From CATOSD01 sp965226695 (GTDB lineage Bacteria; Chloroflexota; Dehalococcoidia; Lucifugimonadales; CATOSD01): a stretch of 64,000 bases of DNA. The notes beneath the pieces are model-generated. The model was not told where the DNA came from and searched no databases. It was given only the letters and a program-made list of their open reading frames with translations. Positions 50,576 to 58,979 of this stretch are shown here, piece after piece (the stretch's first letter is position 1; every line of letters starts with the position of its first letter). The position numbers were made by a program, and so were the translations under genes. Location: assembly GCA_965226695.1 (NCBI GenBank), contig OZ245405.1, positions 2,790,001 through 2,854,000 of the forward strand. The letters are read 5' to 3'.

Positions 50576-52270
50576 CTACAGCGGCACAACCTCGTCGCTC
50601 GTCCAGCGGTCGATGGCGGACTGTCCGCGCGGGCTGACCTCGCGCCGCACCCGCACGTTCACCAGGGCGGGCCGCTCCAGCCTGAACGCGCGCTCCAGTG
50701 CGGGCGCCAGTTCCTCGGGATTCTCCACGTGCTCGCCGTGGCCGCCCAGGCCGCGCACCACCAGGTCGTAGCGCGTCGGAAGCAGGTCGGTCGCGACGGT
50801 CTTGCCGTACACGCCGAGCTGTATCTGGCGGTCGATGCCCCACGCGGAGTCGTTGCCCATGACCGCCACCACCGCGAGATTGTGGCGGACGGCGGTATCG
50901 AACTCCATTCCGTTGAAGCCGAAAGCGCCGTCGCCGGTGAGCATGACCACTCGCCTGTCGGGCCGCGCGATCTTGGCGGCCAGCGCCGTCGGCAGCGTCG
51001 GCCCCAACATACCGGAGGTGCTGACGTAGAACCAGCTACGCGGTGTACGGGCCGGCGTGAAGGCCCTGCCGAAGTGGCAGAAGTCGCCGCCGTCGTACAC
51101 AACGAAGTCGCCCTCCCGCAGGTGGTCGCGCAGCGCCTTGTGCACGTACAGCGCGTGCATGGGCATTTCAGCGGCGGCAAGCGACTCCAGGTGCTCGCGC
51201 TGCGCGTCGACCTCGTCGCCAAGCCTCGACAGCCACGGCAGCGTGGGCCAGCTATGGCGCTCGGCCTCCCGTGTCAACTGCTCCAGCACCGCCTCGATGT
51301 CGCCGGCCACGCCCGCGGCCACGCCGCGGTTGCGCCCGATCTCTGCCTCCGACGGATCGATCTGCACCACCTTGGCGCTGGCGGCTATCTGGGGCGGCTG
51401 GGCGTAGCCGACTATGAGGTCCTGCTTGCGGCCCAACAGCATCACCAGGTCCGCCTCGCGTATGAGTCTGGCGGCGCGGTTGAGGCCGCTATCGTAGAAC
51501 CCGAAGCAGTACGGGTGGTCGTCGGAGACCAGGCCGCGCGCGTCGCCCTCGGTCATGAGCGGCAGTTTCGTGGTCTCGATGAAGCGCTGGAGCACCTCGC
51601 CCGTTTCGGCGTATGCGGCGGGGCTGCCGGCGATGATGAGCGGGCGCTCGGCCGAGCGCAGCAGCTCCACGATCCGGCGCGCCTGCGCCGAGTCGGCCGT
51701 AGGCGGCGGAGCGCCCCTGTACTCCGACGGGGCGTAGTAGCTTACCTCGTCCCCGTACACCGTCTGCTGCTGCACGTCGACCGGAATTGTCAGGTGCACG
51801 GGTCCCCGCCGGCCGCTGTAGGCGACGCGCAGGGCGTGGGCGATCATGTCCGGTATCCGCCGGGCGTCCGGCACCATCCACGCGCCCTTGGTGGTCGGCG
51901 CGGCCATGCCGATTTGATCTATCTCCTGCATTGCGCCGCGCCCCAGCTCCAACGACTCGGCGCAACCGCTGATGGAGAGCAGCGGGCTCTCGGAGTGAGT
52001 GGCGTTGGACAGGCCCGGTATGGCGTTGGCGAACCCGGGCGTGGTGTACATGGCGACGCCCGGCCCGCCGGTTATGCGGCCCCAGGCGTCGGCCATGTGG
52101 ACGGCGGCCTGCTCGTGGCGCGTGTCGTAGAAGCGAAAGCCCTCGTCGGCCATCACGTCCAGCGCCGGCAGGATGTGGTCTCCCGCCAACGTAAAGACGT
52201 TCTCTACGCCCTCCAGCTTCAGCGCCCTGGCGATAAGGTGGCTACCCGTCAGCGTGGCGCGGTCGGTCAT
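50576..52270 (-). CDS. Thiamine diphosphate-dependent enzyme (acetolactate synthase large subunit-like)
   Basis: A 564-residue ThDP enzyme with the three domains of the acetohydroxyacid synthase/benzoylformate decarboxylase group. The activating Glu is in YDTRHEQAAVHMADAWGR (~residue 53), the central domain contains RPLIIAGSPAAYAETG, and the C-terminal domain has the ThDP/Mg motif LTGDGAFGFNGMEF with the later Asn (VMGNDSAWG). No small regulatory subunit, ilvC or ilvD gene is adjacent, so it may be a catabolic decarboxylase or ligase and not true biosynthetic IlvB. It follows rpoD by ~100 nt on the same strand. Confidence 0.9.
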   Translation of the reverse strand: MTDRATLTGSHLIARALKLEGVENVFTLAGDHILPALDVMADEGFRFYDTRHEQAAVHMADAWGRITGGPGVAMYTTPGFANAIPGLSNATHSESPLLSISGCAESLELGRGAMQEIDQIGMAAPTTKGAWMVPDARRIPDMIAHALRVAYSGRRGPVHLTIPVDVQQQTVYGDEVSYYAPSEYRGAPPPTADSAQARRIVELLRSAERPLIIAGSPAAYAETGEVLQRFIETTKLPLMTEGDARGLVSDDHPYCFGFYDSGLNRAARLIREADLVMLLGRKQDLIVGYAQPPQIAASAKVVQIDPSEAEIGRNRGVAAGVAGDIEAVLEQLTREAERHSWPTLPWLSRLGDEVDAQREHLESLAAAEMPMHALYVHKALRDHLREGDFVVYDGGDFCHFGRAFTPARTPRSWFYVSTSGMLGPTLPTALAAKIARPDRRVVMLTGDGAFGFNGMEFDTAVRHNLAVVAVMGNDSAWGIDRQIQLGVYGKTVATDLLPTRYDLVVRGLGGHGEHVENPEELAPALERAFRLERPALVNVRVRREVSPRGQSAIDRWTSDEVVPL

Positions 52271-52371
52271 CGATCACTCCTTGTGGCAATAGGCGACTTT
52301 CGGGCCGCGTCCACCGCCGGCACGCCCTCTGGGCGTCGCGCGGCGCGGCGCGACGCCGCCGTTCGCCGACG

Positions 52372-54105
52372 CTACTCAAGATAGTCGCGCAGCTTCTTGG
52401 AGCGCGTGGGGTGCCGCAGCCGCCGCAGCGCCTTCGCCTCAATCTGGCGTATGCGCTCGCGGGTCACGCCAAAGTCGCGGCCCACCTCTTCCAACGTCCG
52501 GCTACGCCCGTCCTCCAGGCCGAAGCGCAGTTGCAGCACGCGCGCCTCGCGGTCGCTGAGAGTGGACAGGATGTCCTCGACCTGCTCCCTGAGAAGCTGA
52601 TAGGAGGCGGCGTCCGAGGGAGTGAGCGTGCTCTTGTCCTCGATGAAGTCCCCCAGGTGGCTGTCTTCCTCCTCGCCGATGGGCGTCTCCAGCGAAACCG
52701 GCTCCTGCGAGATCTTCATGATCTCGCGCACCTTGTCGGGCATCACTTCCAGGCCCTCGCCTATCTCCTCGCTGGTCGGCTCGCGCCCGTATTCCTGCAC
52801 GAGCCTGCGGCTCACGCGCAGCAGCTTGTTGATGGTCTCGACCATGTGGACGGGAATCCTGATGGTGCGCGCCTGGTCCGCGATGGCCCGGGTTATAGCC
52901 TGCCTTATCCACCATGTGGCGTAGGTGCTGAACTTGTAGCCCTTGCGATAGTCGAACTTCTCGACCGCCCGAATCAGGCCGATGTTGCCCTCCTGGATGA
53001 GGTCGAGCAGCGACATGCCCCTGCCGATGTACTTCTTGGCGACGCTGACCACCAGTCTGAGGTTGGCCTCGGCAAGGTGGCGCTGCGCCCCTTCACCACG
53101 CTCCCTGATGGTGGACACGTGGCGCTTGAACAGGATTTCGTAGGTCTTGAGCGCCTCCACCACGTCCTCGGCCTCTATGAGCCTGTGCAGGTCGGCGCCG
53201 GTGGGCCTGCCCTTGGCCAGGTCCAGGGCGTAGTCCATAATGTCGGCCCTGACCTCCTCGGGCTCCCGGTTGAGCAGCTCGGCGACGAAGTTGAGCAGCT
53301 CCTCGGGAAGCTCGCCGTAGAGCACCATGCGCCTGGACTCCGGGTCGGTCATCATCTCCGGGACGGTGCCGTACCGCTCGCCGGGGCCGTTGTACCGGGA
53401 GAGCGCGTTGTCCAGCGCGGACCGGTTCTCGTCCGGCACCGAAGGCCCGTCCTCCAACACGTGCAGTACCTCGTCGGGCAGGAGCCGCGTGTCGAGGGAG
53501 AAGGCTCGCAGGTCGAGCTTCACGTCGTCGGGATCCTTGCCTATGACCTCGGCTATGTAGGCGAGCATGTCCTCGGGCAGCTCGCCATCCAGGGCGTCCC
53601 GCATCTCGGGCGACGACATCAGCTCGCGTATGCTCCGCGGGCCGTCCTCGATGCCGAGATAGGCGACCAGCGCGTTCTCCAGCGGCTGCGCGTCGCCTAT
53701 CCTCTTGAGCAGTTGAAGCACGTACTGCCAGTAGCGGACGCTGTCCGCGGCGGTTATGCCCATTCCCTGGTCGAGCAGGTCAAAGTGCTTGCCCGCTTCC
53801 ATCTCGCGCGCCAGCGTCCGCTCCTCCGGCGCCTTCAGCAGGCTCACGCGACCGATCTCCCGCAGGTACATGCGCACGGGGTCGTCGATCATCTCCGACG
53901 TGTCCACCTCTTGCTTCCAAGCGTCGGCGGCGGCCGCGGCGGCGTCCGGAATCTTGGTGGCTGTGGTTGCCGCCACCGTGGGGTCCGTCCCGGTCAGCCC
54001 CCCGTCGGGATCGACCGGCAGAAACCCGTCCTCGCGGGACCTGGGCATGCTGGACATGTCCTGAGGGGAAGTCGCCTGCTTGAAGGTGTCCATAGCTCCG
54101 TTCAT
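52372..54105 (-). CDS. rpoD: Primary RNA polymerase sigma factor (sigma-70/RpoD)
   Basis: A 577-residue housekeeping sigma factor. Region 1.2 DPVRMYLREIGRVSLL (76-91); region 2 EANLRLVVSVAKKYIGRGMS and DLIQEGNIGLIRAVEKFDYR, FSTYATWWIRQAITRAI; region 3 PVHMVETINKLLRV; region 4 VLQLRFGLEDGRSRTLEEV and GVTRERIRQIEAKALRRLRH. Between 1.2 and 2 lies an unusual tandem duplication: residues ~158-208 and ~247-297 share S/TxxEMMxxPE, GELPEExLxxxAE and EPEEV patterns with a ~90-residue period. Last gene of the dgt...dnaG-rpoD operon; GAGGAGGG ribosome site; a 12-bp hairpin (54131-54158) lies just upstream. The 18-bp-spaced TACAAT promoters here are its expected targets. Confidence 0.97.
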   Translation of the reverse strand: MNGAMDTFKQATSPQDMSSMPRSREDGFLPVDPDGGLTGTDPTVAATTATKIPDAAAAAADAWKQEVDTSEMIDDPVRMYLREIGRVSLLKAPEERTLAREMEAGKHFDLLDQGMGITAADSVRYWQYVLQLLKRIGDAQPLENALVAYLGIEDGPRSIRELMSSPEMRDALDGELPEDMLAYIAEVIGKDPDDVKLDLRAFSLDTRLLPDEVLHVLEDGPSVPDENRSALDNALSRYNGPGERYGTVPEMMTDPESRRMVLYGELPEELLNFVAELLNREPEEVRADIMDYALDLAKGRPTGADLHRLIEAEDVVEALKTYEILFKRHVSTIRERGEGAQRHLAEANLRLVVSVAKKYIGRGMSLLDLIQEGNIGLIRAVEKFDYRKGYKFSTYATWWIRQAITRAIADQARTIRIPVHMVETINKLLRVSRRLVQEYGREPTSEEIGEGLEVMPDKVREIMKISQEPVSLETPIGEEEDSHLGDFIEDKSTLTPSDAASYQLLREQVEDILSTLSDREARVLQLRFGLEDGRSRTLEEVGRDFGVTRERIRQIEAKALRRLRHPTRSKKLRDYLE

Positions 54106-54130
54106 GTCACCCTCCTCGTGTCATCTTGTA

Positions 54131-54158
54131 CGATCAGATGCAGGGATGCATCTGATCG
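54131..54158 (-). promoter_or_regulatory. Perfect 12-bp hairpin between dnaG and rpoD
   Basis: CGATCAGATGCA (54131-54142), 4-nt loop, TGCATCTGATCG (54147-54158). It lies 25 nt before the rpoD start and ~70 nt after the dnaG C-terminal frame. No T run follows in the direction of transcription, so it is more likely an RNA-processing or stability hairpin, or an operator, than a terminator. Confidence 0.7.
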
Positions 54159-54229
54159 CGCTCACTCAAAGCATAGAGCCACGCGCCGCCCGCGTCGAGC
54201 GGCGGTCGTGCGCTCTATTCCATTTCTCG

Positions 54230-54658
54230 CTAGCCCGAAAGCTCCCTGATGCCCGCGTTTACGCTTTCGATCTCCGGTTCCAGGTGCCTGGGCGTCGGCA
54301 CCCCCGATTCCTCGCTCGCGAGCAGGGCCTCCTGGCGTTCCCGCAGCTGGCGGATACGCAGCCTGTCGAGGCACTGCCGGAGCGCGGCTTCCAACTGCCG
54401 CCGGTCGGTGGGCTCCATCCGTTTGCCGACCAGGTGGGCGAGCCGCTCTCTGAGCGTTTCGTCCAATTCCTCCTCGAGCTTTTCTACCGTGCCGCACTCC
54501 CGCCATCGTCGGAACAACTCGCGGTCCTCGGTATGCCGAAACAGATCGGGCGAGAGGTCCTGGGCGTGTTCTCTCAGATCCGGCTTGTTCAGCAGAAGCG
54601 CCAGCGTGTAGTCGTCGAGCGAGCGGCTCGCATCCCCGGCCAGCCTGTCGGTGCTCAT
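54230..54658 (-). CDS. dnaG: DnaG C-terminal (helicase-binding) domain as a separate frame
   Basis: A 142-residue frame starting ATG 54658 that overlaps the primase core stop as ATGA. The sequence SLDDYTLALLLNKPDLREHA, then LFRHTEDRELFRRWRE and a helical end, is the usual DnaB-interacting C-terminal domain of DnaG. In other bacteria it is joined to the core. Here it is out of frame by one base: inserting one G into the GGGG run at 54659-54662 would fuse the frames. It is thus either a true split primase made by coupled translation, a frameshift product, or a base deletion error. Confidence 0.75.
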   Translation of the reverse strand: MSTDRLAGDASRSLDDYTLALLLNKPDLREHAQDLSPDLFRHTEDRELFRRWRECGTVEKLEEELDETLRERLAHLVGKRMEPTDRRQLEAALRQCLDRLRIRQLRERQEALLASEESGVPTPRHLEPEIESVNAGIRELSG

Positions 54659-56022
54659 CCCCGGCGCGGGCGCTGCCTGGCTTCGCCCCGTAGCGCGCGT
54701 AGCCGGCGCGCGGGCGCGGGTGATACGCTTGCCACCAGCGCGTCCCTGGAGACGCCGAGCGCATCGGCCAGCAGCCGCGTGTAGCGCTCCTGGTCGAACG
54801 CGTTGCCCGTCGAGGCTATGAATGGAAACACCGCCTCCGCCGCCTGGGCCTTGCCCTGCCCGGTGCTGAGGTCGAACCGCGACGCCATCGCGGGTATCAG
54901 GTACTCCACAAGCGGCGTCGCCTGGTCGATGCCCCGCTCCCATGCCTCTCGGTCGCTGCGAATGAGCGTGTCCGGGTCCTTTCCCGCGGGCAGCGGGGCG
55001 ACTCGCAGCGTGATTGGCTCGCGCCAGATCATGCCGCCGCCCAGCGCCGAACCCGATGGCGGCCGCTGCCGGCTGATAACGCGCCACGACGATTCCAGGC
55101 TCCGCAGCGTCGCCTCCTGCCCGGCGGCGTCGGGATCGAGCGCGAGTACGAACGACGACGCCAGCGTGCGAAGCTGCGTCACCTGCCGCTCGGTGAGCGC
55201 GGTGCCCATCGAGGCGACCACGTTGCCGTAGCCGAACTCGTGCGCTGAAATGGCGTCCATGTAGCCCTCTACCACCACGCCTACGCCCTCCGACTTCATC
55301 CGCTCAGACGCCAGGTGAAGCGCGTACACCGTGTCGCTCTTGTTGAAGATGGGCGTCTGCGGCGTGTTCAGGTACTTTGGGGCCGCGTCGCCCAGCGCAC
55401 GCGCGCCGAACCCGATGACCCGCCCTTGCCGGTCGTGAATCGGAAACATTATCCGGTTGTAGAAAAAGTCGCGGGATGGGCCGCCTTCCTCGTTTTGCCG
55501 CAGAAGGCCCGCCTTCAGAGCGTCGTCTTCGCTCAGACCCAGCCGCGCCAGGTGAGCCTTCAGCAAGTCGCCACGCGGGCTGAAGCCGAGCTGGAAGCGC
55601 TCCACCGACTCGGGAGACAGTCCGCGCTGCCGCACGTACTCCGCGGCTCCCCTTCCGCGCTCCGACTTCAGCTCGTCCTGGTAGTATCGGGCTGCCTCTG
55701 CGTTCACCGTGTACAGCCCGTCGCGCTTCTCGCCGGACGACGGGCCAAGCTCCACGCCGGCCTTGCGGGCGAGCAGCCTCAGGGCGTCGCCGAACTCCAG
55801 GTTCTCCGACCGCATCACGAACGAGAAAGCGTCGCCGCCGGTCGCACAGGCGCCGAAGCACCGCCACGACTGCCGTTCTGGACTGACCACGAACGAAGGC
55901 GTCTTCTCCGTATGAAACGGGCAAAGCCCCTTGAAGTTACGACCCGCCTTTTGCAGCGCGACGTAGCCGGACACCATGTCTACGATGTCCAGCCGGGCCT
56001 TTATGTCATCTACTACGCTCAA
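54655..56022 (-). CDS. dnaG: DNA primase core (zinc-binding + TOPRIM domains)
   Basis: Makes RNA primers for replication. 455 residues from TTG 56022 (LSVVDDIKARLDIVDMV), chosen for the AGGAG site 5 nt upstream; the open frame above it overlaps the preceding gene and is not conserved. Zinc-binding domain: CPFHTEKTPSF...WRCFGACATGGD (a CHxC-type site). Core: DFFYNRIMFPIHDRQGRVIG FGARALG-type motif (read in two parts), YLNTPQTPIFNKSDTVYAL, TOPRIM acidic motifs VVVEGYMDAISAHEFG and FVLALDPDAAGQEA. It ends in an Arg-rich linker; the helicase-binding part follows in another frame. In operon with the small gene 8 nt upstream and rpoD downstream. Confidence 0.93.
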   Translation of the reverse strand: MSVVDDIKARLDIVDMVSGYVALQKAGRNFKGLCPFHTEKTPSFVVSPERQSWRCFGACATGGDAFSFVMRSENLEFGDALRLLARKAGVELGPSSGEKRDGLYTVNAEAARYYQDELKSERGRGAAEYVRQRGLSPESVERFQLGFSPRGDLLKAHLARLGLSEDDALKAGLLRQNEEGGPSRDFFYNRIMFPIHDRQGRVIGFGARALGDAAPKYLNTPQTPIFNKSDTVYALHLASERMKSEGVGVVVEGYMDAISAHEFGYGNVVASMGTALTERQVTQLRTLASSFVLALDPDAAGQEATLRSLESSWRVISRQRPPSGSALGGGMIWREPITLRVAPLPAGKDPDTLIRSDREAWERGIDQATPLVEYLIPAMASRFDLSTGQGKAQAAEAVFPFIASTGNAFDQERYTRLLADALGVSRDALVASVSPAPARRLRALRGEARQRPRRG

Positions 56023-56030
56023 ATACGCTC

Positions 56031-56384
56031 CTAGTCTCCCTCTTCTTCGCCGTCCTGGGCCGCGCGGTAAGCATACCTTGTAATCTTCGTAAGCGGCCCG
56101 CGAACGTTGCCGAGGTGCCAGGAAAAATGGTCCAGACTGGCCCGCAGGTCTACCAGGCTGTCGCCGACATCTTCCCAGCTTCGCGAAGTCTTCAGCAGGT
56201 CCTCCAACCCCTCGCACAGCGCCTTGTGCGCCCCCCAGATGTCGCCCAGGTCCGTGGACACCCGGGCCAGATCCTCGTCGTAGTCCAGAGGCAGCCCCAT
56301 CTCCTTCAGCTTGATGACCACGCTGTGCGCCATGAGCGAAGTCTCCCTGGCGTGGTCCATATCCGGTTCGAGCGAGTTTGTCAT
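56031..56384 (-). CDS. Unrecognised 117-residue acidic helical protein
   Basis: Predicted soluble and mostly helical: MTNSLEPDMDHARETSLMAH, DYDEDLARVSTDLGDIWGAHKA, LDHFSWHLGNVRGPLTKITR, ending DGEEEGD. No Cys cluster or transmembrane helix. I do not recognise the family. It lies 8 nt before the dnaG start and 46 nt after the next small gene, so it is expressed with the primase and sigma factor. A role linked to replication is possible only by context. Confidence 0.65.
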   Translation of the reverse strand: MTNSLEPDMDHARETSLMAHSVVIKLKEMGLPLDYDEDLARVSTDLGDIWGAHKALCEGLEDLLKTSRSWEDVGDSLVDLRASLDHFSWHLGNVRGPLTKITRYAYRAAQDGEEEGD

Positions 56385-56430
56385 TCTGGCCTCGTCAGGC
56401 AGCTGCGTCGGCGGGCCCGCGTGCGGTTCG

Positions 56431-56688
56431 CTAGCGCACGCCGTAGTGGGTGATGTAGGTCGTCCAGAGCTCGCGTATCGACTCCAGGGCTTCCCTCTGA
56501 GGGTCGGCGCTCATCAGGTTGATGTTGCCGAATATGCTCTTCCACAGCCCGTCGACTTCTACCAGCCAGGGCGCGAACTCGAGACCGTGGGCGTCCCGTT
56601 GCATCGCCTCCAGGTGCTCGTCGATTCGCTTCTGGCTGTTGCGCACGGCGCGCGCGCGGATCCTGTCCATTGCCGAAACCGCGGGCAT
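56431..56688 (-). CDS. Unrecognised 85-residue protein
   Basis: Helical protein MPAVSAMDRIRARAVRNSQK...ALESIRELWTTYITHYGVR. The segment FAPWLVEVDGLWKSIFGNIN is rich in aromatic residues. Its ATG overlaps the dgt stop (TAATG), implying translational coupling to dgt. Family not recognised. Part of the dgt-dnaG-rpoD operon. Confidence 0.65.
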   Translation of the reverse strand: MPAVSAMDRIRARAVRNSQKRIDEHLEAMQRDAHGLEFAPWLVEVDGLWKSIFGNINLMSADPQREALESIRELWTTYITHYGVR

Positions 56689-57887
56689 TACAGCAGCCTG
56701 GAGCGGAACACGTCCGCTATTCCCGGCTCTATGCCCTCCGCGGCCCGCATGGCGTATCGATCCGTCATACCGGCCAGATAGTCCACGGCGGCCCTGTCGC
56801 CGGCCGCTCGCGCGGCGTACTCGGCCGGCACTGCCTCGGGGTTGCGGCGGAAGTACTCGTACAGCGTCCGCACTATACGGCGGGCGGCGCGGCCCTCCGG
56901 ACGCTCGTCCACGGGCAGGTACACCGAGCGGAACATGAACTCGCGCAGGGCTACGAACGCCTCCCGCACCGGGGCGCTCATGCAGATGGATGGCGGCGAA
57001 TGCTCCGCGTCCTCACCCCATCCAGTGGCGTCCCAGGAGCTCTCCACGATGTCGCAAACCAACGTGTCAATGCGCTCCGAGTGGCTCTCGCCGAGCACCT
57101 CGGACGCCTCGGGCGGCAGGTCCTCGACAGCCAGGATTCCCGCGCGGTATGCGTCGACCAGGTCGTGGTTCAGGTACGCCACGGCGTCCGAGATGCGGCA
57201 GATTTGCGCCTCCAGCGACAGGTCGCTTCTCAGGCCCCCGCTCAGAAAGTCGCCTCTCGGCTTGGAGTGCCGTTCTATGCCCTGGCGCACCTCCCACGTG
57301 AGGTTCAGTCCCGCGCCGCCCTTCTCCAGCCGCTCCACGATGCGCAGACTCTGGCTGCTGTGGGCGAATCCGCCGGCGCAGAGCTCGTTCAGCACGTCCT
57401 CGCCTATGTGTCCGAAGGGGGTGTGACCCAGGTCGTGGCCGAGCGCGATCGCTTCGGTGAGGTCCTCGTTCAGGTTCAGCGCCCTCGCGATAGTGCGGGC
57501 TATCTGCGACACCTCCAGCGTGTGCGTAAGGCGCGTAACGTAGTGGTCGCCCTGGGGAGCGACGAAGACCTGCGTCTTGTGCTTGAGACGCCGAAAGGCA
57601 TTGCTGTGCAGAATCCTGTCGCGGTCTCGTTGGAACTCGGTGCGAAGCCTCGAAGGCTGTTCTGGCGCGTCGCGGCCCCTGCTGTCGCGCGACCGGACGG
57701 CGTAGGGCGACAGCCACTCCTCGCGCTCCTCGAGGAGGCCGCGCACCACCGCGCTGCTGGGAGCATTGGAGATGCTCGGGTATTGGGTAACTTTGGCTGG
57801 CTCCATAGGGGTGCGTGCGCCCCGGTTCCCGATAGGCGCCGGGGCAGACGGTGACGGCACTTCAATTGTACCACATTCCGCCGGCAC
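56688..57887 (-). CDS. dgt: Deoxyguanosinetriphosphate triphosphohydrolase-like protein
   Basis: HD-domain dNTPase that splits dGTP (or other dNTPs) to deoxynucleoside and triphosphate. The core has SRLRTEFQRDRDRILHSNAF, RRLKHKTQVFVAPQGDHYVT, the metal site RLTHTLEVSQIAR ... ALGHDLGHTPFGHIGE, and NHDLVDAYRAGIL, as in family members of ~340-400 residues. The first ~27 residues are low-complexity and a TACAAT box (57863-57868 on the minus strand) lies within them, so translation may begin lower, for example ATG 57806 (MEPAKVTQY). First gene of the minus-strand operon leading to dnaG and rpoD, an arrangement also seen in other bacteria. Confidence 0.92.
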   Translation of the reverse strand: MPAECGTIEVPSPSAPAPIGNRGARTPMEPAKVTQYPSISNAPSSAVVRGLLEEREEWLSPYAVRSRDSRGRDAPEQPSRLRTEFQRDRDRILHSNAFRRLKHKTQVFVAPQGDHYVTRLTHTLEVSQIARTIARALNLNEDLTEAIALGHDLGHTPFGHIGEDVLNELCAGGFAHSSQSLRIVERLEKGGAGLNLTWEVRQGIERHSKPRGDFLSGGLRSDLSLEAQICRISDAVAYLNHDLVDAYRAGILAVEDLPPEASEVLGESHSERIDTLVCDIVESSWDATGWGEDAEHSPPSICMSAPVREAFVALREFMFRSVYLPVDERPEGRAARRIVRTLYEYFRRNPEAVPAEYAARAAGDRAAVDYLAGMTDRYAMRAAEGIEPGIADVFRSRLL

Positions 57888-57917
57888 CCCGCCGTCTCTG
57901 CCATCACCTTGCCAAAC

Positions 57918-58964
57918 CTATGGAGCAGCTACTAGCCAACCCTTTTCCCTAAGAACTTGAAGCGCGAGGCTTGTCTGCTGTTCCGAGAACTGGCCCTTTC
58001 TCGGATTCCACGCATGGATGATTGCAGTTACCTTATCGTCGCTGGCAGAAGGGTCCTCGGTTGCCACCCAATGCGCCGTCGCCAGCAACTCAAGCCCGAA
58101 CGGCGTCTCGAATCCGTCGACGAGATCAAACACTCTCCCTAGGCGTTCCTTCGTCGCGAAACGCCGTGCAAGATAGGCGTTAGCGTCATCTACCGCACCT
58201 GGAACCAACTCCAATTGTTTGCCGGGGGAATCACCGCCATCCCTGTATCCTGTTATGTAGTGGCCCTCCACATTACGGAGAACGTGCCTCAGATTTTCAG
58301 AGTATGGGCCATAGTGGCCTGCCACAAATCCTAGGCGCAGTGGCTCGCCCGCCTTCTGCATGAAATACAAGAGCTTATGCACTTCTAGGAGGGTCACGAA
58401 CGGATCGAGCATGCCGCGCAGATAGCGGTCGATAAGGCGAATCAGAGCGGCATGCCCGGTCGTCATCTTGGGAACTCTAGTGGAGTGGTTTGGACGGCCG
58501 TCAGCAGTACCGCTTCCGGGCTCGAACAGTATGACCTCCAAGGCGACTTTATTTCCTAGGGCGGCCTCAATGCGTGGGCGCACTTCCGACCAGCGAAGCC
58601 CGCCCAGGTTGGTGCCCAGTGGAGGAATGGCTATGGATCTTATGTCGAGTTCCTCGATTACGCGGACAAGGTCCTCCAGTCCTGAGTCGATATCCTCAAT
58701 GCGGCTCTTGCTACGCCAGTGCCGCTTAGTCGGAAAGTTAATTATGTAACGCGGGGGCATCATCTTGACCGACTGATAGACGAACATTCGGCCAGGCCTG
58801 ACTTCTTTGAGCTCGCACGCCGTCTTGTAGGCCTTGAAATTCTCGGGGAAGAGATTCTTGAACTGGAGAGCGATCCCGCGACCCATCACGCCAACGCAGT
58901 TAACGCTGTTCACCAGCGCCTCTACGTCCTCCTGAAAGATATCGCCCTTCTTTAGCTTGATCAT
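57918..58964 (-). CDS. darG: DarG: macro-domain DNA ADP-ribosyl glycohydrolase (antitoxin)
   Basis: A 348-residue antitoxin. Residues ~1-155 are the macro domain (KGDIFQEDVEALVNSVNCVG, VMGRGIALQFKNLFPENF, IAIPPLGTNLGGLRW) that removes ADP-ribose from thymidine bases in DNA. Residues ~165-348 are the DarG C-terminal domain that binds and blocks the toxin (LLEVHKLLYFMQKAGEPLRL, YGPYSENLRHVLRNVEGHYI). ATG 58964 was preferred to the GTG six bases upstream because of the GAGGTG site. It lies 15 nt after the darT frame. All parts of the family are present, so the antitoxin looks intact. Confidence 0.93.
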   Translation of the reverse strand: MIKLKKGDIFQEDVEALVNSVNCVGVMGRGIALQFKNLFPENFKAYKTACELKEVRPGRMFVYQSVKMMPPRYIINFPTKRHWRSKSRIEDIDSGLEDLVRVIEELDIRSIAIPPLGTNLGGLRWSEVRPRIEAALGNKVALEVILFEPGSGTADGRPNHSTRVPKMTTGHAALIRLIDRYLRGMLDPFVTLLEVHKLLYFMQKAGEPLRLGFVAGHYGPYSENLRHVLRNVEGHYITGYRDGGDSPGKQLELVPGAVDDANAYLARRFATKERLGRVFDLVDGFETPFGLELLATAHWVATEDPSASDDKVTAIIHAWNPRKGQFSEQQTSLALQVLREKGWLVAAP

Positions 58965-58979
58965 GCCCACCTCACTTGG

